DNA of 64,000 nucleotides, taken from NCBI GenBank assembly GCA_035999765.1, contig CP108521.1, positions 6,758,001 to 6,822,000 on the forward strand, in the 5' to 3' direction. Made by a program: the position numbers and the translations under genes. Below the pieces are notes generated by a model. That model did not search any database and was not told the origin of the DNA. It saw nothing but the letters and a program-made list of their open reading frames with translations. The DNA comes from Streptomyces sp. NBC_01231 (lineage in GTDB: Bacteria > Actinomycetota > Actinomycetes > Streptomycetales > Streptomycetaceae). Below, piece after piece: positions 44,857 to 55,468 of this stretch (its first letter is position 1; each line of letters starts with the position of its first letter).

Positions 44857-46263
44857 ATGTCGGTAGGCGAAGAGGTCCGCGCAGAGCAGGACAAGCCGCA
44901 GCAGAGTCTCGGCACGGCGGCCGCGCGGAACCTGGCCACCACCACCAAGTCCGCACCCCAGATGCAGGAGATCAGCTCCCGCTGGCTGCTGCGCATGCTT
45001 CCGTGGGTGAACGTGCAGGGCGGTACGTACCGGGTGAACCGGCGACTGACCTACGCGGTCGGCGACGGCCGGGTGACGTTCGTGAAGACCGGCGACCGCG
45101 TCGAGGTGATCCCCGCGGAGCTGGGCGAGCTGCCCGCGCTGCGGTCCTACGGAGACGAGGACGTGCTCACCGAACTGGCGCGGCGCTGCGAGCAGCGGGA
45201 GTTCGGCGCCGGGACGGTGATCGCCGAGTTCGGCAGCCGGACCGACGAGGTCTTCCTGCTGGCGCACGGCCGAGTGGAGAAGGTCGGCACGGGCCCCTAC
45301 GGCGACGACTCGGTCCTCGGAGTCCTCGCTGACGGTGCGTACTTCGGCGACCAGGCGCTGCTGGACCCGGACGCCATCTGGGAATACACGGCCCGCGCGG
45401 TCACCGCGTGCACGGTGCTCGTGCTGCCCCGCCAGTCGGTCGAGCAGGTCGCGGAGCGCACCGAATCCCTGAGCGAACATCTTCAGGAGCAGCGCTCGAT
45501 CCCCTCGCAGCGCACCAACAAGTTCGGCGAGAAGGCGATCGACCTCGCGGCCGGCCACAACGGCGAGCCGGACATCCCGCACACCTTCGTCGACTACGAG
45601 GCCCGGCCCCGTGAGTACGAACTGAGCATCGCCCAGACGGTGCTGCGTATCCACTCCCGCGTGGCCGACCTCTACAACCAGCCCATGAACCAGACCGAGC
45701 AGCAGATCCGGCTCACCGTCGAGGCGCTGAAGGAACGCCAGGAGCACGAGCTCGTCAACAACCGCGAGTTCGGGCTGCTGAACAACTGCGAGTACGACCA
45801 GCGGATCCAGCCGCACGACGGCGCGCCCGGCCCTGACGACCTGGACGAGCTGCTCAGCAGGCGTCGCGGCACCAAGCTGCTGCTCGCCCATCCGCGCGCG
45901 ATCTCGGCGATCGGCCGTGAGCTCAACAAGCGCGGACTCGTCCCCGAGACCCTCGAGGTGGCCGGCAACCGGATTCCCACCTGGCGTGGGGTGCCGATCT
46001 ACCCGTGCAACAAGATTCCGGTCAGCGAGGCCCGGACGACCTCGATCATCGCCCTGCGTACCGGCGAGGCCGAGCAGGGTGTCATCGGCCTCCAGCAGGC
46101 CGGCATCCCGGACGAGATCGAGCCGAGCCTGTCCGTGCGCTTCATGGGCATCAATGAGCAGGCGATCATCAAGTACCTGGTGACGGCGTACTACTCGGCG
46201 GCGGTCCTGGTGCCGGACGCGCTGGGTGTCCTGGAGAACGTCGAGATCGGCCGCTGGAGGTGA
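44857..46263 (+). CDS. Family 2B encapsulin shell protein with cyclic-nucleotide-binding domain
   Basis: 468 aa. HK97-fold shell protein that self-assembles into a protein nanocompartment. The N-terminal arm ([20 protein letters not shown]) and shell segments ([26 protein letters not shown]; later [20 protein letters not shown] and the E-loop/A-domain part [15 protein letters not shown]) surround an inserted CNMP-binding domain (about 75-215: [24 protein letters not shown]). This layout defines Family 2B, whose cargo are terpenoid enzymes. The stop overlaps the start of a polyprenyl synthase gene. Confidence 0.92.
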   Translation: MSVGEEVRAEQDKPQQSLGTAAARNLATTTKSAPQMQEISSRWLLRMLPWVNVQGGTYRVNRRLTYAVGDGRVTFVKTGDRVEVIPAELGELPALRSYGDEDVLTELARRCEQREFGAGTVIAEFGSRTDEVFLLAHGRVEKVGTGPYGDDSVLGVLADGAYFGDQALLDPDAIWEYTARAVTACTVLVLPRQSVEQVAERTESLSEHLQEQRSIPSQRTNKFGEKAIDLAAGHNGEPDIPHTFVDYEARPREYELSIAQTVLRIHSRVADLYNQPMNQTEQQIRLTVEALKERQEHELVNNREFGLLNNCEYDQRIQPHDGAPGPDDLDELLSRRRGTKLLLAHPRAISAIGRELNKRGLVPETLEVAGNRIPTWRGVPIYPCNKIPVSEARTTSIIALRTGEAEQGVIGLQQAGIPDEIEPSLSVRFMGINEQAIIKYLVTAYYSAAVLVPDALGVLENVEIGRWR

Positions 46264-47453
46264 CGTCTCCGCACCTGAAGGCCGTGTTCCCGCCCTTCGG
46301 GGCGGGTACACCCCGGTCATCCGCGACCCGCCGCGGCGCTGACGACACCGTCCGCGGACTCTCCGAGGGGGACCTCATGAACGAGTTCATGGCGGGGACG
46401 GAGCAACGCTCCACCGGGACGCACCCGCTCGACGGCCACGAGGCGGGGGTGATCCTGGAGCGGACGCGGGCGGCGGTCGATCCCGAACTGCGCTCCGCGA
46501 TCGAGTCGCTGCCCGCCTCGATGCGCCGTATCGCGCTGTACCACTTCGGCTGGGAGCACGCGGACGGCACCCCGGCGGCGGGCAACTCGGGCAAGGCCAT
46601 ACGTCCGGCGCTGGTCCTCACCGCGGCCGCCGCGCTCGGCGGACCGGGGGCGCGGGAGGCGGCGGTGCGGGCGGCCGCGGCGGTGGAACTGGTCCACAAC
46701 TTCACGTTGCTGCACGACGACGTGATGGACCGGGACAGAACCCGTCGGCACCGTCCCACGGCGTGGACCGTGTTCGGCGACGCCGACGCGATCCTCGCCG
46801 GGGACACACTCCAGGCGCTGGCCCTCCGGCTGCTGGCCGAGGACCCGCATCCGGCGTCGGCGCGGGCCGCCGCCCGGCTCGCCGACTGTGTCGTCGAGCT
46901 CTGTGCCGGCCAGCACGCCGACACCGCCATGGAGGCGCTCGGCCCGCGCGACGTCGCTCTCGACGAGGTGCTCGCCATGGCCGAGGCCAAGACGGGCGCG
47001 TTGATCGGGTGCGCCTGCGCCCTGGGCGCGCTGTACGCGGGAGCGGGGGAGGAGGAGGTCCGGGCGCTGGACGGGTTCGGCCGGGAGGCCGGGCTCGCGT
47101 TCCAGCTCATCGATGACGTGATCGGCATATGGGGTGACCCGCGCAGCACCGGCAAGCCGGCTGGGGCGGACCTGGCCGCCCGCAAGAAGTCCCTGCCGGT
47201 GGTGGCCGCGCTGGTCTCGGGGACCCGGGAATCCGCCGAACTGGCCGCACTGTACGAAGCCCCTTACACCGAGGAGGACCTGGAGCGGACCGCCCTGGCG
47301 GTGGAGCGAGCGGGCGGGCGCGACTGGGCGCAGGTCCAGGCCGCCGACCGGATGGCCCGGGCGATGCAGGAGCTGGCCCGGGCGGTGTCCGACCCGGAAG
47401 CGGCGGGGGGTCTGCTCTCGCTGGCCGAGTTCGTGACCCGGCGCAGCGGCTGA
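46260..47453 (+). CDS. Polyprenyl diphosphate synthase, presumed encapsulin cargo
   Basis: 397 aa from GTG 46260, which overlaps the encapsulin stop (GTGA); ATG 46377 is an alternative that would drop 39 residues. The first Asp-rich motif is [14 protein letters not shown] and the second [13 protein letters not shown]. The enzyme condenses isopentenyl diphosphate with an allylic diphosphate. The disordered N-terminal 60-odd residues are where Family 2 cargo carry their loading signals. Product chain length is not readable. Confidence 0.9.
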   Translation: MTSPHLKAVFPPFGAGTPRSSATRRGADDTVRGLSEGDLMNEFMAGTEQRSTGTHPLDGHEAGVILERTRAAVDPELRSAIESLPASMRRIALYHFGWEHADGTPAAGNSGKAIRPALVLTAAAALGGPGAREAAVRAAAAVELVHNFTLLHDDVMDRDRTRRHRPTAWTVFGDADAILAGDTLQALALRLLAEDPHPASARAAARLADCVVELCAGQHADTAMEALGPRDVALDEVLAMAEAKTGALIGCACALGALYAGAGEEEVRALDGFGREAGLAFQLIDDVIGIWGDPRSTGKPAGADLAARKKSLPVVAALVSGTRESAELAALYEAPYTEEDLERTALAVERAGGRDWAQVQAADRMARAMQELARAVSDPEAAGGLLSLAEFVTRRSG

Positions 47454-47512
47454 CGCGCGTCCATCGGGAGGCGTCCACCAGGGGGGAGGGCGCCCAGGAC
47501 CCGGAGTCCCCG

Positions 47513-47545
47513 GTGGCCGTGCGGTTCCTGACCCCGCACGGCCAC
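47513..47545 (+). terminator. Terminator after the encapsulin operon
   Basis: A 12-bp stem GTGGCCGTGCGG (47513-47524) with CCGCACGGCCAC (47534-47545). A second hairpin (GGGTCCCGCAC with GTGCGGGCCCC) follows at about 47561-47594. The rest of the gap to 47721 is pyrimidine-rich with a repeated GCCCTTTGTCC and no gene. Confidence 0.7.
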
Positions 47546-47721
47546 GGGCTCCGGTCTCGGCGGGTCCCGCACATCCCCACGACGTGCGGGCCCCGCCCTT
47601 TGTCCGCGTGCTTTGCCCCCGTCCTCTGTCTCCGCCCTTTGTCCCTGCCCTTCGTCCCCGGCGCCGGGAGGTCCCGTATAGGCTCAACCGCCGTACAACC
47701 AAGGCTGGTTGAGGCGAAGGG

Positions 47722-48429
47722 GTGGACATGGGTGTGGCGGTGAGGACGGCGGGCGCAGAAGACCGCGAGTTGCTCGTCCGGTTGCTGGACCAGGCATTTC
47801 AGGACGATCCGGTGAGCTGCTGGGTCTTTCCGGGGGACGAGCACCGCCGTACGACTCACCCGATGCTGATGGGCGCGTTCACCGACATCGTGCTCGCCGA
47901 GGGCCGGGTCGACGTCACCGAGGACGGCACGGCCTGCGCGCTGTGGCTGTCCGTGCCGGGGGACGACCATGGGCACGACTCCGCCGCGGACGACTCCGCC
48001 GCGGACGACTCCGCCGCGGACGGCTCCGGCTTGGACGGCTCCGGCTTGGACGACTCCGACGACTCCGTCAAAGGTGACGCCGCTGAGAGCGATGGCCCCG
48101 CCCTGCTGCGCGAGGCCGTCGACCCGGACAACGAGCGGGTCGAGCTGATCGGTCGGCTCACGGCGGACATCCACCCCGAGGGCCGCGCCCACGCCTACCT
48201 GTGGATGATCGCCGTGGCCCCCGAGCGCCAGGGGGAAGGCCTCGGCACCGCGCTCATGGCCTCGGTCCTCGACCGCTGTGACCGCGAGGGGCTGCCCGCC
48301 TATCTGGAGGCGAGCAACGCCCGCAGCCGCAAGCTGTACGAGCGCCTCGGCTTCACGCTCGCGGGCCGCCCCCTCGACCTGCCCGACGGCCCCACGATGT
48401 GGCCGATGTGGCGAGAGCCCCAGGGCTGA
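47722..48429 (+). CDS. GNAT acetyltransferase with acidic repeat insert
   Basis: 235 aa from GTG 47722 (ATG 47728 possible). The acetyl-CoA site reads WMIAVAPERQGEGLGTALM and the late motif NARSRKLYERLGF. Between the two halves of the fold an insert of about 35 residues is made of Asp-Ser-Ala/Gly repeats, encoded by a 15-bp tandem repeat (47983-48062). Substrate is unknown. The insert is probably a surface loop. Confidence 0.85.
   Translation: MDMGVAVRTAGAEDRELLVRLLDQAFQDDPVSCWVFPGDEHRRTTHPMLMGAFTDIVLAEGRVDVTEDGTACALWLSVPGDDHGHDSAADDSAADDSAADGSGLDGSGLDDSDDSVKGDAAESDGPALLREAVDPDNERVELIGRLTADIHPEGRAHAYLWMIAVAPERQGEGLGTALMASVLDRCDREGLPAYLEASNARSRKLYERLGFTLAGRPLDLPDGPTMWPMWREPQG
47983..48062 (+). 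repeat. 15-bp coding tandem repeat in the GNAT gene
   Basis: GACGACTCCGCCGCG-type units occur three times and GACGGCTCCGGCTTG-type units twice, then partial copies. The period keeps the frame and encodes D-[DG]-S-[AG]-[AL]. Confidence 0.85.
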
Positions 48430-48543
48430 GCCGAACCGTCATCGGCCCCCCGAGCTCGACGACGTACGGACCTTCCAGAACGGCGTACCGGTGCGCACGT
48501 ACAGCAGGAAGCGCTGGCGCCGCGCTCGTCCTACTCTGAGGAC

Positions 48544-48798
48544 ATGGACAGCGACGCACATGCCTGTCCCGTCTGCGGACAGCCCGTCGATACGGTCGTC
48601 CGGCGTCACAAGACGCTGGGCGCGTGGGTCCCGGTGTGGGTGGCCGGACCGTGCCGAGATCCCGAATGCGCGGCGTACGTCGCGGAAGGCGCGGACAACG
48701 CGGAAGGCACCGAGGCCGGAAGGAAACCCGGAAGGCCCGAGACCGGCTCAGGAGATCCTCGGACCACCGCCGCGCACAGGACCGGGAAGAGAACCTGA
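48544..48798 (+). CDS. Small zinc-ribbon-like protein
   Basis: 84 aa from ATG 48544. Cys8 and Cys11 (CPVCGQP) and Cys37/Cys42 (GPCRDPEC) form a likely zinc site, followed by a charged disordered tail. No further domain is seen. Function unknown. Confidence 0.65.
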   Translation: MDSDAHACPVCGQPVDTVVRRHKTLGAWVPVWVAGPCRDPECAAYVAEGADNAEGTEAGRKPGRPETGSGDPRTTAAHRTGKRT

Positions 48799-48916
48799 GA
48801 ACACGACCCGAACGGCGTCGAGAATTCCCGACCGGCTCCGACGTCCCCCTTGTGGGCGCCCCGTGCGAGCGCCCCCGCACAGGGGGACCACCGAAGACAG
48901 TCGAAGGAGTGGGCTC

Positions 48917-49336
48917 ATGGCGAAGTACATGGTCATGGTGCAGGGCACCCAGGCGGACTACGAGGCGATGCGCGGCAAGACGACCGAGGGCTCCCCGGCC
49001 TGGAACGAACAGGACCTCCAGGCGATGTACGCCCACATGGGCGCGATCAACGAGCACCTCTCCGAGACCGGTGAGCTCGTGGACGCACAGGGCCTGGCCG
49101 AGCCGGCGCGGATCCGCACGGTCACGCTCGGCGAGGACGGCAAGGCAGTGATCACCGACGCACCGTACAGCGAGACCAACGAGTTGATGGCGGGCTACTG
49201 GGTGGTGGAGTGCGCGAGCCTGGACCGGGTCACGGAGATCGCCGACCGTGTCACCCGCTGCCCCCAGCCCGAGGGCGCTCCCGTCCACCCGGTGGTGATC
49301 CGGCCCATCATGGACGGCGCCGAGGATGTCGGCTGA
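48917..49336 (+). CDS. YCII-related domain protein
   Basis: 139 aa from ATG 48917 with AAGGAG eight bases upstream. The ferredoxin-like YCII/DGPF pattern is visible: KYMVMVQGTQADYE, HMGAINEHLSETGELVDAQGL, and GYWVVECASLDRVTEIADR. Members often accompany ECF sigma factors, though none is adjacent. Biochemical role unknown. Confidence 0.85.
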   Translation: MAKYMVMVQGTQADYEAMRGKTTEGSPAWNEQDLQAMYAHMGAINEHLSETGELVDAQGLAEPARIRTVTLGEDGKAVITDAPYSETNELMAGYWVVECASLDRVTEIADRVTRCPQPEGAPVHPVVIRPIMDGAEDVG

Positions 49337-49369
49337 GTAGAGCGTGAGGGGGCCGCCCGACCTGAGCGT

Positions 49370-50116
49370 TCACGGGAGGTTAGGCAGCCCGCCCGTCTCG
49401 GGGTCGCGGCCCGTCAGGCAGTACGTGCCACCCGCCGGATCGCGCATCACGGTCCAGTGCCTGCCCTGGAAGACCGCCCTCGCCCCGAGGCGTTCGTGCG
49501 CGGCGCGGGTCGCCTCGATGTCCGCGCAGGCCAGATCGAGGTGGGCGGCGGCGGGGCGTTCCTCGTCGAGCCGTTGCAGGAGGATACGGACCGGCAGTCC
49601 CGGCGGCGGCTTGACCACGTGGAACTCGGGGAGCGAGCCGGGCAGGGACTCCCAGTCGGGCAGCAGGCCGCTCCAGAACGCGACTTCGGCGTCGTAGGAC
49701 GACGGTGCGAGGTCGAGGCAGACCTGGTCGACGCGGCTGCCGAGCACCACCGGCGGCCGCCTCGACTCGCCGATCCACCGCACCGCGCAGAACAGCAGAC
49801 CGGCGGGGGAGCGCAGGACGACGAGGGTGCCGAGGTCGGTCACCGTCCGTGCCCCGAGCCGGTGCGCCGACGCGACGAACTGAGGCACGTCGTCCACGGC
49901 GAGGTCGAGATGCGCGCCGCCCTCGCCCTCGAGCACCCCCTGGACCTTCACACAGGCGTCGGACCCGTCCGCCAGCAAGGTCACGAACTCCTGCCGCTCA
50001 CCCCGCGGTGCGGACAGCCGGGTGCCCGTGGCGGCGGTCCAGAACGCGCAGGTCCGGTCGAGCAGCGGGAGGGGCCGGTCGATGAAGGCGTAGGTCCACA
50101 GGACGGATCGGCTCAT
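49370..50116 (-). CDS. Tandem VOC (glyoxalase-like) protein
   Basis: 248 aa from ATG 50116. Two vicinal-oxygen-chelate modules are seen: residues 1-115 (FIDRPLPLLDRTCAFWTAATG ... VLRSPAGLLFCAVRW) and 125-245 (VDQVCLDLAPSSYDAEVAFWSGLL ... VMRDPAGGTYCLTG). The metal residues are not clearly conserved, so it may be a resistance or binding protein rather than a glyoxalase. Confidence 0.82.
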   Translation of the reverse strand: MSRSVLWTYAFIDRPLPLLDRTCAFWTAATGTRLSAPRGERQEFVTLLADGSDACVKVQGVLEGEGGAHLDLAVDDVPQFVASAHRLGARTVTDLGTLVVLRSPAGLLFCAVRWIGESRRPPVVLGSRVDQVCLDLAPSSYDAEVAFWSGLLPDWESLPGSLPEFHVVKPPPGLPVRILLQRLDEERPAAAHLDLACADIEATRAAHERLGARAVFQGRHWTVMRDPAGGTYCLTGRDPETGGLPNLP

Positions 50117-50162
50117 GGCGGTGATCGTAGATCGCCGAGGCCAGGGCCTCGCCCGAATTGCG

Positions 50163-50573
50163 TCAGGCCCGCTCCATGAACCGCAGCGTGTTCCCCGCGG
50201 GGTCCCGGAACGCGCAGTCACGCACGCCGTACGGCTGGTCCATCGGCTCCTGGAGCACATCGGCGCCGGACTCCTGGACCCGGGAGAACAGGGCGTCACA
50301 GTCGGCGGTGGTGAAGATGACCCCGCGCAGCACGCCCTTGGCCAGCAGCCGGGCCATCGCCTCCCGGTCGGCGGGCGAGGCGTCCGGGTTCGCGGCGGGC
50401 GGCTCCAGCACGATCTCCACGTCCGACTGCAGCGGTGAGCCGACGGTCACCCACCGCATCCCCTCGAAGCCGACGTCGTTACGGATCTCCAGGCCCAACA
50501 CGTCCCGGTAGAAGGCGATCGCCTTGTCATGGTCGTCGACGGCAATGAAGCACTGCTTGAGTTTCAGATCCAT
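50163..50573 (-). CDS. VOC-family protein
   Basis: 136 aa from ATG 50573. Glyoxalase/bleomycin-resistance fold: KQCFIAVDDHDKAIAFYRDVLGLE at the start and GVRDCAFRDPAGNTLRFME at the end. It is followed within 10 bases upstream by an AraC gene in the same orientation, so the pair is probably an operon. Confidence 0.88.
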   Translation of the reverse strand: MDLKLKQCFIAVDDHDKAIAFYRDVLGLEIRNDVGFEGMRWVTVGSPLQSDVEIVLEPPAANPDASPADREAMARLLAKGVLRGVIFTTADCDALFSRVQESGADVLQEPMDQPYGVRDCAFRDPAGNTLRFMERA

Positions 50574-50582
50574 GCTCGAAGC

Positions 50583-50996
50583 CTAGAACCGTGGCGGCCC
50601 TCCCGCCCCTCGTCTGGGGCGGGTGTACATCCGGGCCACGCACGCCGGGATCGCCGCGCCCTCCTCGTGCGAGCGGGCCCGGTAGGCGCTCGGGGTCTCA
50701 CCGACCAGTTCGGTGAAGCGGGAACTGAAGGAGCCCAACGACGTGCAGCCGACCGCCATGCACACCTCGGTCACGGTGAGATCGCCGCGGCGCAGCAGGG
50801 CCTTGGCGCGTTCCACCCGGCGGGTCATGAGATAGGCGTACGGCGTCTCGCCGAACGCCTCCCGGAAGCTGCGCTGGAAGTGGCCCGGTGACATCAGGGC
50901 GGTGCGGGCAAGTGCGGGGATGTCGAGCGGCTCGGCGTATTCGCGGTCCATCCGGTCGCGCGCCTTCCGCAGCCGGACCAGGTCCTCAAGGGTCAC
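50583..50996 (-). CDS. AraC-family regulator (short)
   Basis: 137 aa, almost only the AraC DNA-binding domain: IPALARTALMSPGHFQRSFREAFGETPYAYL and VTEVCMAVGCTSLGSFSSRFTELVG. There is no sensor domain. It likely controls the VOC gene just downstream. A start overlap with the neighbouring sequence at 50996 is not seen. Confidence 0.88.
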   Translation of the reverse strand: MTLEDLVRLRKARDRMDREYAEPLDIPALARTALMSPGHFQRSFREAFGETPYAYLMTRRVERAKALLRRGDLTVTEVCMAVGCTSLGSFSSRFTELVGETPSAYRARSHEEGAAIPACVARMYTRPRRGAGGPPRF

Positions 50997-51098
50997 GCCG
51001 ACAGCATCACACGGCCTCCATCACTTGTGCGCGGGGTCCTGGAACAGCCTTTGCCTCCGGTTCTCCGGCCATTGGCCTGGCCTTGTTTGCATGGCGGG

Positions 51099-52253
<1,155 letters not shown>

Positions 52254-52271
52254 GACAGGGGAGTTCACAGC

Positions 52272-52505
52272 ATGAGTCTCGACTGGAGCGCACTGGGCCA
52301 GGTCACCGCGGTGAGTATCGGCGTCACCGTCGCCGTGGTCGTCGTCTTCGCCCTCGGCGTCCTCGGCCTCGCGCGGTTCGAGGGGGCACGGGAGGAGAAC
52401 GGCACCGTCCACGCCGGGAGCCTCACCCAGGCCGCCCTCTGCTTCGCCGCGTGTGCGGCGGTGGTGGCGTACGGGATCTATCTGATCGTGCCGCGCTTCC
52501 ACTGA
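52272..52505 (+). CDS. Small two-TM protein linked to the phosphate transporter
   Basis: 77 aa from ATG 52272, 18 bases after pit. TM segments at about residues 11-33 and 51-71. It is regularly found behind pit in Streptomyces as far as I recall; function unknown. A strong terminator follows. Confidence 0.75.
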   Translation: MSLDWSALGQVTAVSIGVTVAVVVVFALGVLGLARFEGAREENGTVHAGSLTQAALCFAACAAVVAYGIYLIVPRFH

Positions 52506-52545
52506 CCTCGGTTCCCTCCACGCCGCCTGCCGTGCGGGAACAGCC

Positions 52546-52582
52546 AAGGGGCCCGGCCGGAACATCTCCGGCCGGGCCCCTT
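52546..52582. terminator. Terminator after the pit operon
   Basis: A perfect 15-bp stem, AAGGGGCCCGGCCGG (52546-52560) with CCGGCCGGGCCCCTT (52568-52582), and a 7-base loop. It can serve both pit and the convergent Lrp gene. Confidence 0.88.
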
Positions 52583-52642
52583 CGGGGTCCGCGTCGATCA
52601 CTGCGTCCGCTGCGGCGCCCACTGCTGCGGCGCCGCCCTGAA

Positions 52643-53668
52643 CTACAGCAGCGCCGGCGCGTGGAATTCCCCGAGCCCCGACGTCAGATCCCGGTCCAGC
52701 CAGTAGCGGCGCGGTTCGGCGAGCATGACGGCGGCGCTGACCGTGAGGATGCCGGGGATCTTGGCGAGGTCGTCGTCGATGAAGACCGCGAGGGCGGAGC
52801 GGTCGGTGACCAGGCCGGCGCACAGGACGGACATGTCGCTGGCGACGTGGACGGCGAGCCGGGTCTGGGGGAGCTGGTCCAGGCGGCGCATGACGTCGGG
52901 GGTGTCGCCGGGGGCGACGCGTAGGCGCAGCAGGAAGGGGGTCTGGAAGCCGAGCCATTCCGACACGATCTCCAGGCGCGGCTTGACCCATTGCTCGTCG
53001 AGGACCCGGCGGACTACGCGGTGCGCGGTGGAGGTGGCCAGGTCCGCGGCCCGAGCGATGCTCGCCGCGGAGGACCGGCCGTCCTGCATCAGCAGCGTCA
53101 CGGCCGCGCGCTCGGCCTCGCTCAGGGGTTTGGCGGGAGGTGTCGCCGTCGCGATGCCCTCCGGCTGCGCACCAGTGAGGGTCAGCAGGTCGGCCCGTTC
53201 GGTGTCGTTCAGGAGCTGCGGGTCCCAGGTGATGCCCCGGCGCAGGGTGCTGAGCGCGGGCAGGGCGTTGACGCGGCGGACTCCCGGGAGCGAGAACATC
53301 CGGTCGATGGCCTCGCTGGTGGCGGCCTCGCTGGGGGCGTGGACGACGGCATAGAGCGGATGGTCGCCGGAGACCTGCGCCAGGAGCTGCACGTGGGGCA
53401 GGTCACGCAACCGGTCGAGGACGGCCAGCGGGGTTTCGCCAGTAATGTCCAAAAACACGTGGATCGGCATCGCCGTGGAGTGCATGCCCCAGTCGGCCTG
53501 CCCGATCACGCGGACCATTCGGGCCTCGTGCAGTCGGTCGTAGCGGCGCTTCAGGGTGCTGGCGTCGGCGGACAGGATCCCGCCGATGTCGTCCCAGGTG
53601 GCCCGGGGTGCCAGGTGCAGCGCCCCGATCAGGCGCCGGTCGAGCTCGTCCAGGGGGAGGCGGGTCAT
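52643..53668 (-). CDS. Lrp/AsnC-family regulator, duplicated
   Basis: 341 aa from ATG 53668, twice the usual Lrp length. Two modules are seen: HTH LDRRLIGALHLAPRATWDDIGGIL with a sensor part (residues 5-150), and HTH LSEAERAAVTLLMQDGRSSAASIARAADLATSTAHRVV with a second sensor part (180-330). It is divergent from the AbgT transporter and likely regulates it. The duplicated layout is known in actinobacteria. Confidence 0.88.
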   Translation of the reverse strand: MTRLPLDELDRRLIGALHLAPRATWDDIGGILSADASTLKRRYDRLHEARMVRVIGQADWGMHSTAMPIHVFLDITGETPLAVLDRLRDLPHVQLLAQVSGDHPLYAVVHAPSEAATSEAIDRMFSLPGVRRVNALPALSTLRRGITWDPQLLNDTERADLLTLTGAQPEGIATATPPAKPLSEAERAAVTLLMQDGRSSAASIARAADLATSTAHRVVRRVLDEQWVKPRLEIVSEWLGFQTPFLLRLRVAPGDTPDVMRRLDQLPQTRLAVHVASDMSVLCAGLVTDRSALAVFIDDDLAKIPGILTVSAAVMLAEPRRYWLDRDLTSGLGEFHAPALL

Positions 53669-53726
53669 GTGCCCACCTTAGACGGCCTTCGTCTGCTGGT
53701 TAATTCCACTGTTACATACTGACACT

Positions 53727-53737
53727 AGAGAATCTCT
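53727..53737. promoter_or_regulatory. Palindrome between the Lrp and AbgT genes
   Basis: AGAGAATCTCT is a perfect palindrome in the 146-base divergent gap, in an A/T-rich surrounding. It is a candidate operator of the Lrp-type protein. Confidence 0.35.
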
Positions 53738-53814
53738 CATTCTGCTGTCATGGTTTGCAGGAACATCCCCCAGACGTCATCTTGAGCCCTCCCCGAATGC
53801 ACGAAGAGGTACCC

Positions 53815-55368
53815 ATGAGTGCCACCGCCACCGAGCCCCAGCCGACCGAACCACCTTCGAGAGTCCTGCGCGCCGCGTTCCGTGCCTTCGCGGCGATCGA
53901 GAGGGTCGGCAACAAGCTGCCCAACCCGTTCTGGCTGTTCTGGATCCTCGCGGGGGTCGTGATCGTCCTCAGCGCGATCCTGGCGGCGGCCGGTGTCAGC
54001 ACCCCGCACCCCGGAACGCACGAGACCATCAAGGTCCAGAGCCTGCTCAGCAAGGCAGGGCTCACGACGATGGTCGAGGGGGCCGTCGACAACTTCGCGA
54101 CCTTCCCGCCGCTCGCCACCATCCTCATCGTCGGATTCGGTATCTCCGTCGCCCAGGCGAGCGGGCTGTTCACGACCCTGCTGCGCCGCATGGTCGCGCG
54201 GGTGCCCGGTAAGTACCTCACCTTCGCGCTGTCGATGACGGCGATGGTCGCCCACGTCGCCGGCGACGCCGCGTACGTCACCCTCATCCCGCTCGGGGCG
54301 CTCGTCTTCCGCGCGGCCGGCCGCAGCCCGGTCCTCGGCTGCATCGTCGCCTACGTCTCCATCTCCGCCGGCTACGACGCCTCCCCGTCCCTCACCACGA
54401 CCGACGTACTGCTGTCGTCGATCTCCACCGCCGCCGCCCACACCATCGACCCGCACTACGTCGTCACCCCGGTGGCGAACTACTTCTTCGGCGTCGCCTC
54501 ATCCGTCCTCGTCGCCCTGGTCATCACGCTCGTAGTCGACAAGGTCATCTCCAAGCGTTCGGACCTGGCCCCCGACGAGCCGGTTCAGGCGCTGAACACC
54601 GCGGAGCTGAAGGCGATCGAGGTCACCCCGGAGCAGCGCCGCGCCCTGCGGACGACCGGCCTGGCCGCGCTCGGCTTCACAGCCGTCCTGGCGGCCGCCA
54701 TGATCCCGGTTTCCTCCCCGCTCCGCGGTGAAGGCGGCTCCCTGGTCGAGTCCCCGGTGATCAGCGGCATGTCGATCGTGCTGTTCCTGTTCTTCTCCCT
54801 GCTCGGCTGGGTCTACGGCCGTATGACAGGGACCTTCCGCTCGGCGGGCGACATCGTGGACGCGCTGGTCGAGGGCACCCGCACCTTCGCCCCGATCCTC
54901 GTCCTGTTCTTCGCGATCTCCCAGTTCCTCGCGTACTTCAAGTGGACGAACATCGGCAACGTCATCGCCATCGAGGGCGCGGAGACGCTGAAGCAGATGC
55001 ACCTCAGCGGCTGGAGCGTGCTGGTCGGCATCGCCGTACTGATCACCTTCATGAACCTCGTGATCACCAGCGGCTCCGCCCTGTGGGCGTTGGCCGCCCC
55101 GGTGCTCATCCCGATGCTGATGCTCATCGGCATCGAGCCCGAGACCACCCAGGCCGTCTACCGCGTCGCCGACTCGGTCACCAACTGCGTCACCCCGATG
55201 AGCCCCTACTTCGCGATGGCGCTCGCCTTCATCCAGCAGCACCGGAAGTCCGCCGGCATCGGCACGCTGGCCTCGTTCACCATCCCGATCGCCGCCGTCG
55301 TCTGGGTCGTCTGGGTCGCGTTCTTCGTGCTCTGGTACCTGCTCGGCATCCCCTTCGGCGTCGGCTGA
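53815..55368 (+). CDS. AbgT-family transporter
   Basis: 517 aa from ATG 53815. About 12 hydrophobic segments and the AbgT signature regions (NKLPNPFWLFWILAGVVIVLS; AHVAGDAAYVTLIPLGALVF; SPSLTTTDVL; SGSALWALAAPVLIPMLMLIG; VTNCVTPMSPYFAM). The family carries p-aminobenzoyl-glutamate or sulfonamides. The M20 peptidase gene downstream suggests import, then cleavage, of an N-acyl-glutamate-type compound; substrate is inferred. Confidence 0.92.
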   Translation: MSATATEPQPTEPPSRVLRAAFRAFAAIERVGNKLPNPFWLFWILAGVVIVLSAILAAAGVSTPHPGTHETIKVQSLLSKAGLTTMVEGAVDNFATFPPLATILIVGFGISVAQASGLFTTLLRRMVARVPGKYLTFALSMTAMVAHVAGDAAYVTLIPLGALVFRAAGRSPVLGCIVAYVSISAGYDASPSLTTTDVLLSSISTAAAHTIDPHYVVTPVANYFFGVASSVLVALVITLVVDKVISKRSDLAPDEPVQALNTAELKAIEVTPEQRRALRTTGLAALGFTAVLAAAMIPVSSPLRGEGGSLVESPVISGMSIVLFLFFSLLGWVYGRMTGTFRSAGDIVDALVEGTRTFAPILVLFFAISQFLAYFKWTNIGNVIAIEGAETLKQMHLSGWSVLVGIAVLITFMNLVITSGSALWALAAPVLIPMLMLIGIEPETTQAVYRVADSVTNCVTPMSPYFAMALAFIQQHRKSAGIGTLASFTIPIAAVVWVVWVAFFVLWYLLGIPFGVG

Positions 55369-55401
55369 CCCGGCGCTGCCATCGAGAAACGCCCCCACAC
55401 C

Positions 55402-55449
55402 GTCGTACGGGACGTACGACAGACACGAGTGCCGTACGAGGCGTACGGC
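55402..55449. promoter_or_regulatory. Twin 19-bp palindromes before the M20 peptidase
   Basis: GTCGTACG-GGA-CGTACGAC (55402-55420) and GCCGTACG-AGG-CGTACGGC (55431-55449) are each perfect 8-bp inverted repeats, each followed by AGACACGAG. They lie 20-67 bases before the peptidase start and 34 after the transporter stop. They could be tandem operators or mRNA stems. Confidence 0.6.
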
Positions 55450-55468
55450 AGACACGAGAAAGCCGATC

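Noticed and set aside
55400..55450. CRISPR-like repeat from the two similar units
   Set aside because: Only two units, each internally palindromic, no spacer array and no cas genes nearby.
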